A DNA stretch of 64,000 nucleotides. Source: Planctomycetota bacterium (GTDB taxonomy: Bacteria > Planctomycetota > Phycisphaerae > Phycisphaerales > UBA1924). The stretch is taken from contig JAFEBP010000004.1 of NCBI GenBank assembly GCA_018242605.1, positions 411,655-475,654 of the forward strand, given 5' to 3'. A model generated the notes under the pieces. That model was not told the origin of the DNA, made no database searches, and saw nothing but the letters and a program-made list of their open reading frames with translations. Below are positions 17,048 through 25,258 of this stretch, in pieces (positions within the stretch are counted from its first letter, which is position 1; each line of letters begins with the position of its first letter). The position numbers and the translations under genes are program-made.

Positions 17048-17740
17048 TTACTTGGCCGGGACGCGGGGCGTGTCGAAGGTGAGTTCCTCGGGCTTGAGCG
17101 CGAAGGTGGGGCCGGGCGTCTCGCCGACTTCGGCGATGCGCTTCAAGACTTCGGCGTCCATCGGCGCGATGAAGTAGGCCATGCGGATGCGGCGGACCTG
17201 GTTCTTGCGGTCGTTGAGGCCGCCGTAGAAATCGGCGAGGGCCAACTGGGGAGCCAGGTTATTGCCGCCGTCGAGCTTCGCGGCGGTCAGGAGGGCTTCC
17301 TTGGCTTCGTCGGCGTTGCCGAGGCGGGCGGACCACTTGCCCAGGCGGATGTAGTCTGAGATGCGGCCGCGTTCGGAGGCGTTCTGGCGGAGGCGCAGGG
17401 TGAGGGCGTCGCGCTCACCCGCGTCGTAGAGCGCGCGGGCCATGGCGTCGAGGTAGTCGTCGTTGAGGGGCTTGGTGTCGAGACAGACGGTGAGTTCCTC
17501 GATGGCCTGGCGGGGTTGGCCGGCGTCGATGTACGCCTTGGCGAGCTCATAGCGGACGTCGTGAGCCTCGGGTTTGCGGCGGATGTACTCGCCCAGGTCG
17601 TTGATGGCCTTGGGGTAGTCGCCGGTCTTGGCGGCGAACTCGCCGTCGGACCGGACCATGTGGAGCGGGCGTTCGCTGCTGCAGGAAGCGAGGACGGTGC
17701 ACAGTGCGAACGCGGCGAAGATTCTGGCCTTGGTGAGCAT
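17048..17740 (-). CDS. TPR lipoprotein
   Basis: 230 residues. A lipoprotein signal peptide ends in the lipobox LASC. The mature part is a chain of about four TPR units: GEFAAKTGDYPKAINDLGEY, VRYELAKAYIDAGQPRQAIE, YLDAMARALYDAGERDA and LGKWSARLGNADEAKEALL. The ATG at 17740 gives the signal peptide directly; an in-frame extension upstream is rejected. It is the first gene of the run TPR lipoprotein, BamD-like, LptE, with 32 bases to the next gene, and is likely a periplasm-facing assembly factor. Its exact partner is unknown. The PEGA lipoprotein gene is divergent, with 89 bases between starts. Confidence 0.8.
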   Translation of the reverse strand: MLTKARIFAAFALCTVLASCSSERPLHMVRSDGEFAAKTGDYPKAINDLGEYIRRKPEAHDVRYELAKAYIDAGQPRQAIEELTVCLDTKPLNDDYLDAMARALYDAGERDALTLRLRQNASERGRISDYIRLGKWSARLGNADEAKEALLTAAKLDGGNNLAPQLALADFYGGLNDRKNQVRRIRMAYFIAPMDAEVLKRIAEVGETPGPTFALKPEELTFDTPRVPAK

Positions 17741-17829
17741 GGGTGCGGATGGTAGGGGGCGATAAGGTCGCGGCAAAAGGGGCGGGGAGGAGGGTGCGGG
17801 TGAGGGAGTCACACGCCGTACACTGGGGC

Positions 17830-18225
17830 ATGAAGTCCTCGGCGATATTGATGGTTGGCGCGGCGCTGCTGCTGGGCGGGTGCCTGGAACGGCGGGTTTC
17901 GATCACCTCCGAACCGCCGGGAGCGCTGGTGACGGCCAACGACGTGGAGTTGGGGCGCACGCCGCTGGAGGCGGACTTCACGTACTACGGCACGTACGAC
18001 GTAAGGGTGGAAAAAGAGGGGTATGAGCCGCTGCGGACGAAGGCGAAGGCTCAATCGCCGATCTACGAGTACCCGCCGATTGACCTGGTGGCGACGGCGA
18101 TTCCGGCGAACATCGAGAAAGTGACCACGTGGCACTTCAAGCTGGAGCCGCGGAGCACGGATCAGGCGGGGATGGAGGCTGGAGCGTTGGAGCGGGCCAA
18201 GGCTCTGCGGGAGCAGGTGCGGTAG
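17830..18225 (+). CDS. PEGA-domain lipoprotein
   Basis: 131 residues. The signal peptide ends in the lipobox LGGC (about residue 18). Directly after it comes a PEGA domain, a small surface beta domain: RRVSITSEPPGALVTANDVE, LGRTPLEADFTYYGTYDVRV and EKEGYEPL. The C-terminal 40 residues are hydrophilic. PEGA domains are found in surface or S-layer-associated proteins; no ligand is assigned. It is transcribed opposite to the OM-biogenesis run and ends 33 bases from the convergent patatin gene. Confidence 0.85.
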   Translation: MKSSAILMVGAALLLGGCLERRVSITSEPPGALVTANDVELGRTPLEADFTYYGTYDVRVEKEGYEPLRTKAKAQSPIYEYPPIDLVATAIPANIEKVTTWHFKLEPRSTDQAGMEAGALERAKALREQVR

Positions 18226-18258
18226 AGGGCCCCGGGAATCGGACAGGGAAGGCGCGGT

Positions 18259-19542
18259 TCAGGGCGTAGCGGGTGCGGATTGGGGAACGCCCGTGCGCTT
18301 CTCGCGAACCGGCGTGTTCCAGCGCCGCCATGATTTGGAATCGGCTCCCATTTTTCGCCCCAGGTCGGCGAGAGATTCCATGGTTTCCTTCACGAAGGCC
18401 CCTTGCGCCGGCGGACGCCAATCATCGGGGATCGCCGCGACCCAGACTTCAATGTCGGAGTCGTACACGGCGTTGACATAATCCACCTGCGCGGAGAGCC
18501 AACGCACCTCGGCGATGGTGGCGGAGCGGACGGCGGTGGCGAGCGCGGGGGCCATGACGGCGGGCCACTTGGGCTGAACGGTCTTGGGCGTCTGGGAAAG
18601 TTGGTTGTTGATGATGATCCAGTATCGGGTCTTGGGGAGAGGCTTGCCCGGGTGCATGGCGATCCACCGCTGCACGAAGCCTCCGGGCGAGTGCGGATCG
18701 AGCCGCAGGAAGACGTTCGCCGTGACGCCGCCGTCGGCGTAGAGCGAGTCGTCGACCGCGACGGGCGGGAAGATCGCGGGGATCGCGGCGGAGGCCATCA
18801 GGATCTTGTGCAGGCGTTCGAGGTTCCCGGTGGACGACGCCGCGGCGGCGACCTGGCCGACATCCCAGAACTTCTGCCGGCCCAGGTCGAGATCGGTCGC
18901 GCTGATGATGAGAAGTTTGCCGTTGGCGGACTGGGCGGCCATCTCGTCGACGAACGGCTTGCTGATCGCGAGGTTGATGTCCTTCTCGAGCCCTTTCACG
19001 ATCATGAACGAGGGGTTGTGGGGCAGGAAGAAGAGCAGGCCGCGGTCTTGCACCCAGTTGCGCCTTGGGTTCCTGTAGAACGACTCGACTTTGAGGTACG
19101 CCTCGTCGGTGCCGACGTATGCGAAGGGGGCCAGCAGCGCACCGGTGCTGACGCCGGTCACGGCGTCAAAGTCGGGACGCCGCCCGGCGGGCTGCGGGTT
19201 CGATCCCCAGCCCACGAGAAGGCCGGCGCCGAACGCGCCGTAGTCTCCGCCGCCTGAGAGGGCGAGGATGTTGAGCACGGCGGGCTCGGAATCCGTCGCG
19301 GTCCTGGCCTTCTCCTCCATCCGGGTCAGGATGCCTCCGATCGCCGACTGCAACACTTTCTGGCTCTCTTGTGCGTCGGCGTCACTGCGGTCCTGCAGCT
19401 GCGCATCGGTGAGCGTCGGGCGGGGTGGTGCGCCGCACCCGCAGGCTGTCCATGCAAGCCCTACAGCCGCGGCGAGCAACGATGCTTGGAAGACACAGCG
19501 GAGAGCGGAAGGATGCGAGTTGGTGGAGTTGCGGAGCGTCAT
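18259..19542 (-). CDS. Patatin-like phospholipase, predicted lipoprotein
   Basis: 427 residues. Patatin-family acyl hydrolases use a Ser-Asp dyad to release fatty acids from phospholipids. The oxyanion block ALSGGGDYGAFGAG, the nucleophile elbow GVSTG and the catalytic Asp in DGGVTANVF are all present, so the enzyme should be active. A hydrophobic N-terminus ends in a Cys-rich stretch (ACGCGAPP) that can serve as a lipobox. The ATG at 19542 is preferred over one 27 bases upstream because GGGAG lies five bases before it. It stands alone on the minus strand, downstream of an O-methyltransferase gene. Confidence 0.9.
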   Translation of the reverse strand: MTLRNSTNSHPSALRCVFQASLLAAAVGLAWTACGCGAPPRPTLTDAQLQDRSDADAQESQKVLQSAIGGILTRMEEKARTATDSEPAVLNILALSGGGDYGAFGAGLLVGWGSNPQPAGRRPDFDAVTGVSTGALLAPFAYVGTDEAYLKVESFYRNPRRNWVQDRGLLFFLPHNPSFMIVKGLEKDINLAISKPFVDEMAAQSANGKLLIISATDLDLGRQKFWDVGQVAAAASSTGNLERLHKILMASAAIPAIFPPVAVDDSLYADGGVTANVFLRLDPHSPGGFVQRWIAMHPGKPLPKTRYWIIINNQLSQTPKTVQPKWPAVMAPALATAVRSATIAEVRWLSAQVDYVNAVYDSDIEVWVAAIPDDWRPPAQGAFVKETMESLADLGRKMGADSKSWRRWNTPVREKRTGVPQSAPATP

Positions 19543-19783
19543 CCATTCTCCCATGGCCCGCGCCGCCAACAGCAGGGGCGATCGGCGGCGGCGCAGCCTG
19601 ACGCAGAATAGGCGAAGATGAAATTCATATCAACGCGCGGAGCTCGTCAGACGCCGCGATCGGACGGTGTTCGTGACGCATGGAATGCAACCCACCTCCG
19701 CGAGCATGTCGGATCGCGGGTTTCGTCGCCGTGCGGGCGGGCGCGGCGATGGAACGAAGAGGTTAATCGCTCCAACGTTTGAG

Positions 19784-20449
19784 TTACTTCCGCACGCCGA
19801 TGGCAACGCCGTTGCCGAGCGGCACGAGGATGGAATCGAAGCCAGGGTGGGCGGCCAGAGCGCGGTTGGTCTGGTCCATCACGTCGGGCGGTTCGCCGGG
19901 GGCGTAAGGGTCGGGGACGAAGCGTTTGGCGTGGAGCGCGTTGTCGATGGCGAGAACGCCGCCGCGGCGGAGAAGAGAGTGAACCGTCGGAAGGAGCGGG
20001 ATGTACTCCTCGCGGGCGGCATCGAGAAAGACGAGATCGGCGCAGGCTTCGCCGCGTTCCTTGAGGAGGGCGGGGAGGACGTCGATGCCGCGGCCCTGAC
20101 GCTGAAGGATGCGGTCGGCGAGACCGGCCTTGGCGAAGTTCTCGCGTGCGAGGTCCAGGTGGGTGGAAGACACTTCAACCGTGAGAAGACGGCCGTGTTC
20201 GCAGAGGCCACGGGCGATCCAGATGCCGGAGTAGCCGGCCAGAGTGCCGACTTCGATGGCGAGCTTCGCGCTGGTGATGCGAGCGAGCAGTTCGAGGAGG
20301 CGGCCGGTGAGTGCGCCGGCGTCGATCGCGGGCAGGCCCTTCGCCGTGGCGGCGGGCATCAGGCCGGCGAGCAGGGAATCTTCGCGGCAGAAGAGTTCGC
20401 GGATGTAGGTCGTGGTGTGTTCCCAGCGCTGCGGCGTCATTTCGGGCAT
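19784..20449 (-). CDS. Class I SAM-dependent O-methyltransferase
   Basis: 221 residues of the small O-methyltransferase family related to caffeoyl-CoA and catechol O-methyltransferases. Motif I is AIEVGTLAGYSGIWIARGL, motif II the acidic LLTVEVSSTHLDLARENF, and the metal-binding block is LVFLDAAREEYIPLL with a later VLAIDNALHAKR. The C-terminus VPLGNGVAIGVRK is characteristic of the family. Substrate is not predictable. The start at ATG 20449 is chosen over an earlier non-conserved extension. Confidence 0.9.
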   Translation of the reverse strand: MPEMTPQRWEHTTTYIRELFCREDSLLAGLMPAATAKGLPAIDAGALTGRLLELLARITSAKLAIEVGTLAGYSGIWIARGLCEHGRLLTVEVSSTHLDLARENFAKAGLADRILQRQGRGIDVLPALLKERGEACADLVFLDAAREEYIPLLPTVHSLLRRGGVLAIDNALHAKRFVPDPYAPGEPPDVMDQTNRALAAHPGFDSILVPLGNGVAIGVRK

Positions 20450-20542
20450 GAGGCAGGGTAGGGAAACGCGCAATCAAGATCGCTCGCTGCCCGATGCCTT
20501 CTCGGGCACGGGCTGTACGCCTGACAGGTGGGTACCACGGGA

Positions 20543-23500
20543 TCACTGCGCGAAATAGTCGCGGGCGGCGAGATCGGCGGCGGTGGTTTGCGCGGCGTTG
20601 TCGCCGCCGACGCCGGTGGTGGTAAACGCCAGACGGAAGCCTACATCGGAGTACGCGTTCTTGACGCGGCCCTTGGAGATCGTCTGGGCCTGCGCGGGAT
20701 CGATCGCGGCGGGCGAGAGTGCCGAGGCGCCGATGACCTTGAGGTTGCCCGCGGCGGCGGCCGCGAAATCATCGAGCTTTTTCTTCGTGGGGACGGAGCC
20801 GGAGATGCCGGACTTGGACCACGCGGAGGGATCGTCGCAAACGAACTCCGCGACGTTGCCGATGAGGTGGTGGAAGAGTTGTCCCCCACCATCATCAACA
20901 TGCGTGAACCAGAGCACGCCGTCGCTGGCCTGCACGGCGGGGGCCTTGTCGGCGCCGGGCTTGGCGCCTTCGGGCTGGAGGATTCCGGAGAGGGGCGACG
21001 CCGCCTCGTACCAGACCCCCTGCACGTTCTGGAAGGCGTCCAGGTACGCGAGTTGCTTGACGACACTCTGGTCGCGTCGGTTGGCGGACGCGTTGGGTTC
21101 GCGTGCCGCCGCGGCGGCCCATTCGGCGGACGTGGGCAGTCTGCAACCGGCGAGCGAGGCGCAATATTCGGCGAACGCGGGGGGCACGTAGTTGACCGGC
21201 GAGGTGGGCGCCGGTGGAGTCACGGCGGCGTCGATGCTCGCGTCGTAGCCGGCGCCCTTCATCTGCGAGCCGTCGGGGCGCTTGGCGCCGCCGGGGCGGC
21301 TGGCGATCCAGCCCTTGCTGTCGTTGTCCTGCTCGGGCGCGCCGGGGACAGGGCCGGAGCGCGTGGGGAGCCAGGTGCGGGGCCCCTTGCGGCCGTCGTC
21401 CGACGTGTCGGTGGGCGAGATTTCCTTGTTCTTGTCCATGCCCGCGAGTTCGCGGAGGGTTTCGCCCTTGATGCCGTCGGCCTCGAGGAGTTCTGCGAGG
21501 ACGGCGACGGACACTTCGGTAGTGCACAGGTACGTCGCGGGCTCGCTGGCGGAGATGCGGACGAACTCAAGACGCGCTCCCTTGGGGGAGGCGTAGACGC
21601 CCGCGTCGTTATCGCCGCGCTTTTCGGCGAGGGTCCAGGGCTTCTTCGAGGCGGCGCCCGCGGGGCCTTCGGTCGCCAGATCGAGGAACTTGCCCTGGCT
21701 CATGGGGAAGAACTTGGTGTAGAAGCTCTGGTACTTGTCCGACTTGGTGGCGGCGCCGGAAGGATCGAGCTGCGAGACGTCCGCGAAGAACTCCGCGAAC
21801 TTCTGCTGCAACTGCGTCTTCTGAGAGTTGGAGTCGCCGGAGATGGCGCGGACATCGGCGAGGAGCTTGAGGCGGCGGCGGTTGAGTTTCGCGGCGGGAT
21901 TGAGGCCGGCGAGCGTCGCGTCGGTCACGCCCCAGCGCTCCATGGACTTGGGCTCGAAGGCTGCTTCGACGTCCGCGGGCTTACCGCCGAGCCGCTTGTT
22001 GACGAGTTCGAGCCACATCGCGGGGATGAACGCGGCGGCGTTTTTGGACGCCGCGGCGGCGCGGACAGGGTCGGTGAGCTTTTCCGCGGCGGGTTTGACG
22101 ACGTTTGTGTATGCGGCGGCGGCCTCGTCGAGTTGTTTGAGGTTGCCGGGATAGTCGGTGGCGGCCAGGCGCTTCCAGGCGCTCATCACGCGGGCGGAGG
22201 TTCCGGGCTTGCCCGCCTCGGCGGTGATGAGGGCGAGGAGGGCGGGGGCGGCGTCGCTGCCGGTGGCGATGTCGCGGACTCCCTTGGCACGCTCGGCGAC
22301 GGCGTCGATCGCTTCGGAGAGTTCGCGGAAGCGGCCGTTGCCGAAGGCTTCGACTTTTCCGGCCTTTTCCTGCGATTTGGCCTTGAGATCGGCGAGGGTC
22401 GGGGAGCCGGTGAGCGTGGAGTACAGGGCGCTGAGGGAGGCGCCGCCGTCGCCCTTTTCCTCCCAGTCGTACCCGCCCGAGAGCATGCGATCGGCCTGCG
22501 CGGCCTGGTTCAAAAGCGCGTCGACATCCCGGGCCCAATCGGTGACCACCTTGCGCTCGCGGGCGACGATGGGGTCGCTCGACGCGACGGCGTCGGGGAC
22601 ACCGTCGGTGAACTTGGCGTCGGCGACGACCCGCTTGACGGCGCGCTCTCCCGCGGCCTCGGCGACGCCGTCGAGCTGGTCCTGCTGCACGAAGCCGCCG
22701 GGCTGGGGCTTGAACGAAAGCTTCACATCGCGCACGCCGGACTGGACATCCTTGAGCCAGGACTTGACCTTCGCGTAGTCCTTGTTGAAGTCCTCTGGGG
22801 TGTCGTAGTGGGTCTCGGCCTTGATGAGGAAGTCGCTGATCTTGAAGCGCAGGTCAGCGGAGGCGAACTCCTTGGAGCTCTCCTGCTTCTTGCCCTCGGC
22901 CTTGATGAGTTCCTGGGTCGCGTTGCCTTCGGTATCGAACTTGCGGCGCCACTCATCGAACGAGGTGCGCAGGGCGGGGACGTCTGCGGTGAGCTTGGCG
23001 ATGGATTCGCCCAGCGCGCGGCCGGCGTCGGCCGCGGGAGGGGCCATCTTGCTGAAGGCGTCCAGGTCCGCGGCGGCCTTGGCTGCGGCGGCGGCGAGCG
23101 CGGCGCCCTTGTCCTCGATGGGCTTGAAGGCGTCTTTACCTTCCTGGGCCATTTTGTCGAGCTTGCGGCGGCCTCGTTCGACGAGATCGGCGGCACTCTT
23201 CGCTTCGGCCTGAGCCTTGACGAGATCGGCGGCGAGTTTGAGCGAGGTCTGCGCGAAGGCGACCTCGCCGGAGAAACTCGCGATGCGGGCCTTGATTGCG
23301 TCGTGGGGCTTGATGACCTTTTCGTCGCGGGTCTTCAGGAGGTCGGCGGGAAGTTCGCGGGCCTCGTCGGGGACGACGTTGCCGGCTTCCTTGTAATCCT
23401 TCAGCGTGATCCACTTCACCTTGGTGTGGTCTTCGACGTCGCGGGTCAGGGCGCCGAGCTTCTCGAGCAGAGACGAGTAGGCGGTGTCGCCCGGTTCGCC

Positions 23501-24499
23501 CAGCGCGTCGAACTCGGTCTTTGCCTTCACGAGCGCATCGCGCAGTTTGGCGACCTCACCGGGCATCTCGGCGCGTTCCTTCTCGGTAGGGTCGCTGGTG
23601 TCGGCGGGGCCGGTGAGTTTGGGGGGCTGAACAGGCGGGGGACGCAGGAAGTACCACGCGGCTCCGGCGGCCCCGGCGGCGATGAGCAGGCCCGCGGCGA
23701 TCTTGACCGGCGTGCCCACGCCCTTGCTGGCGGCGCGGAGCTTGAGGACATCGGCCAGGCGTTGCTTGATCTGCTCGAGCGTTGGGGGCGTTGCGCTCGC
23801 GGCGTTTGGGTTAAGCAACTGCTCGCAGAGCGTGCGGAGGGCTTCGCCCTGCGCGCCCATGCACGACCATTCGGGCCCTTTACGGATTTCGGTGCCGCTG
23901 GGCGGCGGGCGGTGCGCGACCAACTGGAAGAGAATGCCGCCGATGCCCTTGATGTCTTCGAGGCGGGTGTTGGAATCCACCTGGGTGGACGGGGCGGGGT
24001 CGGTGAGCGCGACCGCCGCGGCTTCGGGCGCGGCGTCCATGAGCAAAACGTTGGTGGGGTCGAGGCGGCCGTGCCCGCGGCCCATTTCGCCCCCGCCGGT
24101 GGCCTCGCGCAGTTCGATCAGGCCGTCGGTGACGGCGGTCAGGAGATCAACGAGGATTCGGCCGTCGAGCTGGCGTCGGCTGTCGACCAGACGCTGGAGC
24201 GTGGAGGGCGCCAGTTCGGCGACATAGAACGCGGCGTCGGCGCCGCGCCCGGTCTCGAGCACCTTGGACCACCGCTTCGCGCCGGTCTGATTGACGGACT
24301 GGTTGACCCGGGCGGCGTCGAGAAAGTCGGCGGACATTCGGGCGACGATCTCGGGGTCGGCGAGGTCGTCGTCGGTGCGGAACTTCTTGACGGCGAACGC
24401 GACGGAGCCGTCGCCGCCGACCTGCCGGGCGGTGAAGACCGAGTAGGGGCCGCTGGAGGACAGTTCGTCAACAGTTTCGAAGCGTCCGTAGGTTGGCAT
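20543..24499 (-). CDS. Pseudokinase fused through a membrane helix and long helical region to an FGE-sulfatase-like domain
   Basis: 1318 residues. Residues 1-255 follow the protein-kinase fold, with FAVKKF supplying the lysine (about 38), but the catalytic loop is HGRLDPTN (143-150) in place of HRDLKPxN and DFG is DPA, so catalysis is unlikely. A single membrane helix lies at about 266-284, followed by a Pro-rich linker and roughly 600 residues of charged helices, probably coiled coil. The C-terminal 300 residues match the formylglycine-generating-enzyme/sulfatase-modifying fold (CRLPTSAEWAAAAA, HHLIGNVAEFV, YSDVGFRLAF) without the catalytic Cys pair. This order suggests a membrane sensor or scaffold. 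A 1459-codon open frame on the opposite strand is a composition artefact. Confidence 0.85.
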   Translation of the reverse strand: MPTYGRFETVDELSSSGPYSVFTARQVGGDGSVAFAVKKFRTDDDLADPEIVARMSADFLDAARVNQSVNQTGAKRWSKVLETGRGADAAFYVAELAPSTLQRLVDSRRQLDGRILVDLLTAVTDGLIELREATGGGEMGRGHGRLDPTNVLLMDAAPEAAAVALTDPAPSTQVDSNTRLEDIKGIGGILFQLVAHRPPPSGTEIRKGPEWSCMGAQGEALRTLCEQLLNPNAASATPPTLEQIKQRLADVLKLRAASKGVGTPVKIAAGLLIAAGAAGAAWYFLRPPPVQPPKLTGPADTSDPTEKERAEMPGEVAKLRDALVKAKTEFDALGEPGDTAYSSLLEKLGALTRDVEDHTKVKWITLKDYKEAGNVVPDEARELPADLLKTRDEKVIKPHDAIKARIASFSGEVAFAQTSLKLAADLVKAQAEAKSAADLVERGRRKLDKMAQEGKDAFKPIEDKGAALAAAAAKAAADLDAFSKMAPPAADAGRALGESIAKLTADVPALRTSFDEWRRKFDTEGNATQELIKAEGKKQESSKEFASADLRFKISDFLIKAETHYDTPEDFNKDYAKVKSWLKDVQSGVRDVKLSFKPQPGGFVQQDQLDGVAEAAGERAVKRVVADAKFTDGVPDAVASSDPIVARERKVVTDWARDVDALLNQAAQADRMLSGGYDWEEKGDGGASLSALYSTLTGSPTLADLKAKSQEKAGKVEAFGNGRFRELSEAIDAVAERAKGVRDIATGSDAAPALLALITAEAGKPGTSARVMSAWKRLAATDYPGNLKQLDEAAAAYTNVVKPAAEKLTDPVRAAAASKNAAAFIPAMWLELVNKRLGGKPADVEAAFEPKSMERWGVTDATLAGLNPAAKLNRRRLKLLADVRAISGDSNSQKTQLQQKFAEFFADVSQLDPSGAATKSDKYQSFYTKFFPMSQGKFLDLATEGPAGAASKKPWTLAEKRGDNDAGVYASPKGARLEFVRISASEPATYLCTTEVSVAVLAELLEADGIKGETLRELAGMDKNKEISPTDTSDDGRKGPRTWLPTRSGPVPGAPEQDNDSKGWIASRPGGAKRPDGSQMKGAGYDASIDAAVTPPAPTSPVNYVPPAFAEYCASLAGCRLPTSAEWAAAAAREPNASANRRDQSVVKQLAYLDAFQNVQGVWYEAASPLSGILQPEGAKPGADKAPAVQASDGVLWFTHVDDGGGQLFHHLIGNVAEFVCDDPSAWSKSGISGSVPTKKKLDDFAAAAAGNLKVIGASALSPAAIDPAQAQTISKGRVKNAYSDVGFRLAFTTTGVGGDNAAQTTAADLAARDYFAQ

Positions 24500-24633
24500 G
24501 GCGAGTTCGTCGTGATGTATCCGCGAACGGCAGGCACCGCTGCTCGCCGCTCACACCGCACAGGGGCAACACACCCGCATGTTCGTGCGAGTCCGCCGAC
24601 CAAAGAGAGACGCGAGGGGCCGTTCCCGGCGCA

Positions 24634-25176
24634 TCACTTGACGGGTTCGGTCGGCGGCGGGTTCACTTCGATTCCGCCGTTCTTCACGGTGATGGTGAAG
24701 GCGTCGACCTTGGGCCAGCGGTCGCTGAGCAGGTTGATCTTCTTGCGGCGGACTTCCTGCTTGGCGGATTCCATCGCCAGGGCGCGGGAGTTGGCCATGA
24801 TGAACAGGATGGGGCGGTTCTGCTTCCAGACGTTCCAGATGGGGTCGCCCTTGGCGACGACGATCTTGGCGTCCTGGCCGTCGGCGAAGACGAAGGACTT
24901 GGAGTAGGCGGTGGCACCGGCGCGGAGCGCGTCGTTGCCGCTGAAGTAGTCGTTGATGCTCTTGCTGTCCCACTTGCCCTCGTCGTCCTTGCCGACGGCG
25001 ACGAGATCGACCTCGACCTTGCCCATCTTGCCGCTGCCGGCGTCCTTCAGGCTCGCGTCGGGCGCGACGCCGATATCCATCGGCTTGACCTTCGGCGTGC
25101 CGTCGCAGCCCACGAGCAGGGCCGAGGTCGCTGCCAGGAATCCCACCACGAGAACGTTAGTTGCCTTGTTGAACAT
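24634..25176 (-). CDS. Lipoprotein of unknown function, possibly TssJ-like
   Basis: 180 residues with a lipoprotein signal peptide (lipobox LVGC, about residue 24). The mature part looks like a beta-sandwich: VEVDLVAVG, then SINDYFSGNDALRAG, KSFVFADGQD, PILFIMANSRA and a closing FTITVKNGGIEV. The order of a strand, a D-x-F/Y-x-x-x-D loop, a G-containing strand and an [IV]MA[NA]-R block recalls the type VI secretion lipoprotein TssJ. The similarity is weak and is offered as a hypothesis. The ATG at 25176 is preceded by GGAAGGAAA. It lies between the pseudokinase-FGE gene and a large unknown gene on the same strand. Confidence 0.7.
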   Translation of the reverse strand: MFNKATNVLVVGFLAATSALLVGCDGTPKVKPMDIGVAPDASLKDAGSGKMGKVEVDLVAVGKDDEGKWDSKSINDYFSGNDALRAGATAYSKSFVFADGQDAKIVVAKGDPIWNVWKQNRPILFIMANSRALAMESAKQEVRRKKINLLSDRWPKVDAFTITVKNGGIEVNPPPTEPVK

Positions 25177-25258
25177 CGCGTTTCCTTCCGTGTCAAACTG
25201 ACGGGGCGCGCCCGTGTTGGCGCTCGCCCCAGGTACGTCACACAGTATCACCGCAATA

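Noticed and set aside
19188..19212. A GGGTTCGATCCCCA string resembling a tRNA T-arm
   Set aside because: It lies inside the patatin gene, has no matching acceptor or anticodon stem around it and encodes a normal part of the protein.
20528..24907. A 1459-codon open frame on the plus strand
   Set aside because: It is antisense to the pseudokinase-FGE gene, is Gly/Arg/Glu-rich with no domain pattern, and arises from the high G+C composition. The minus-strand product has recognisable domains.
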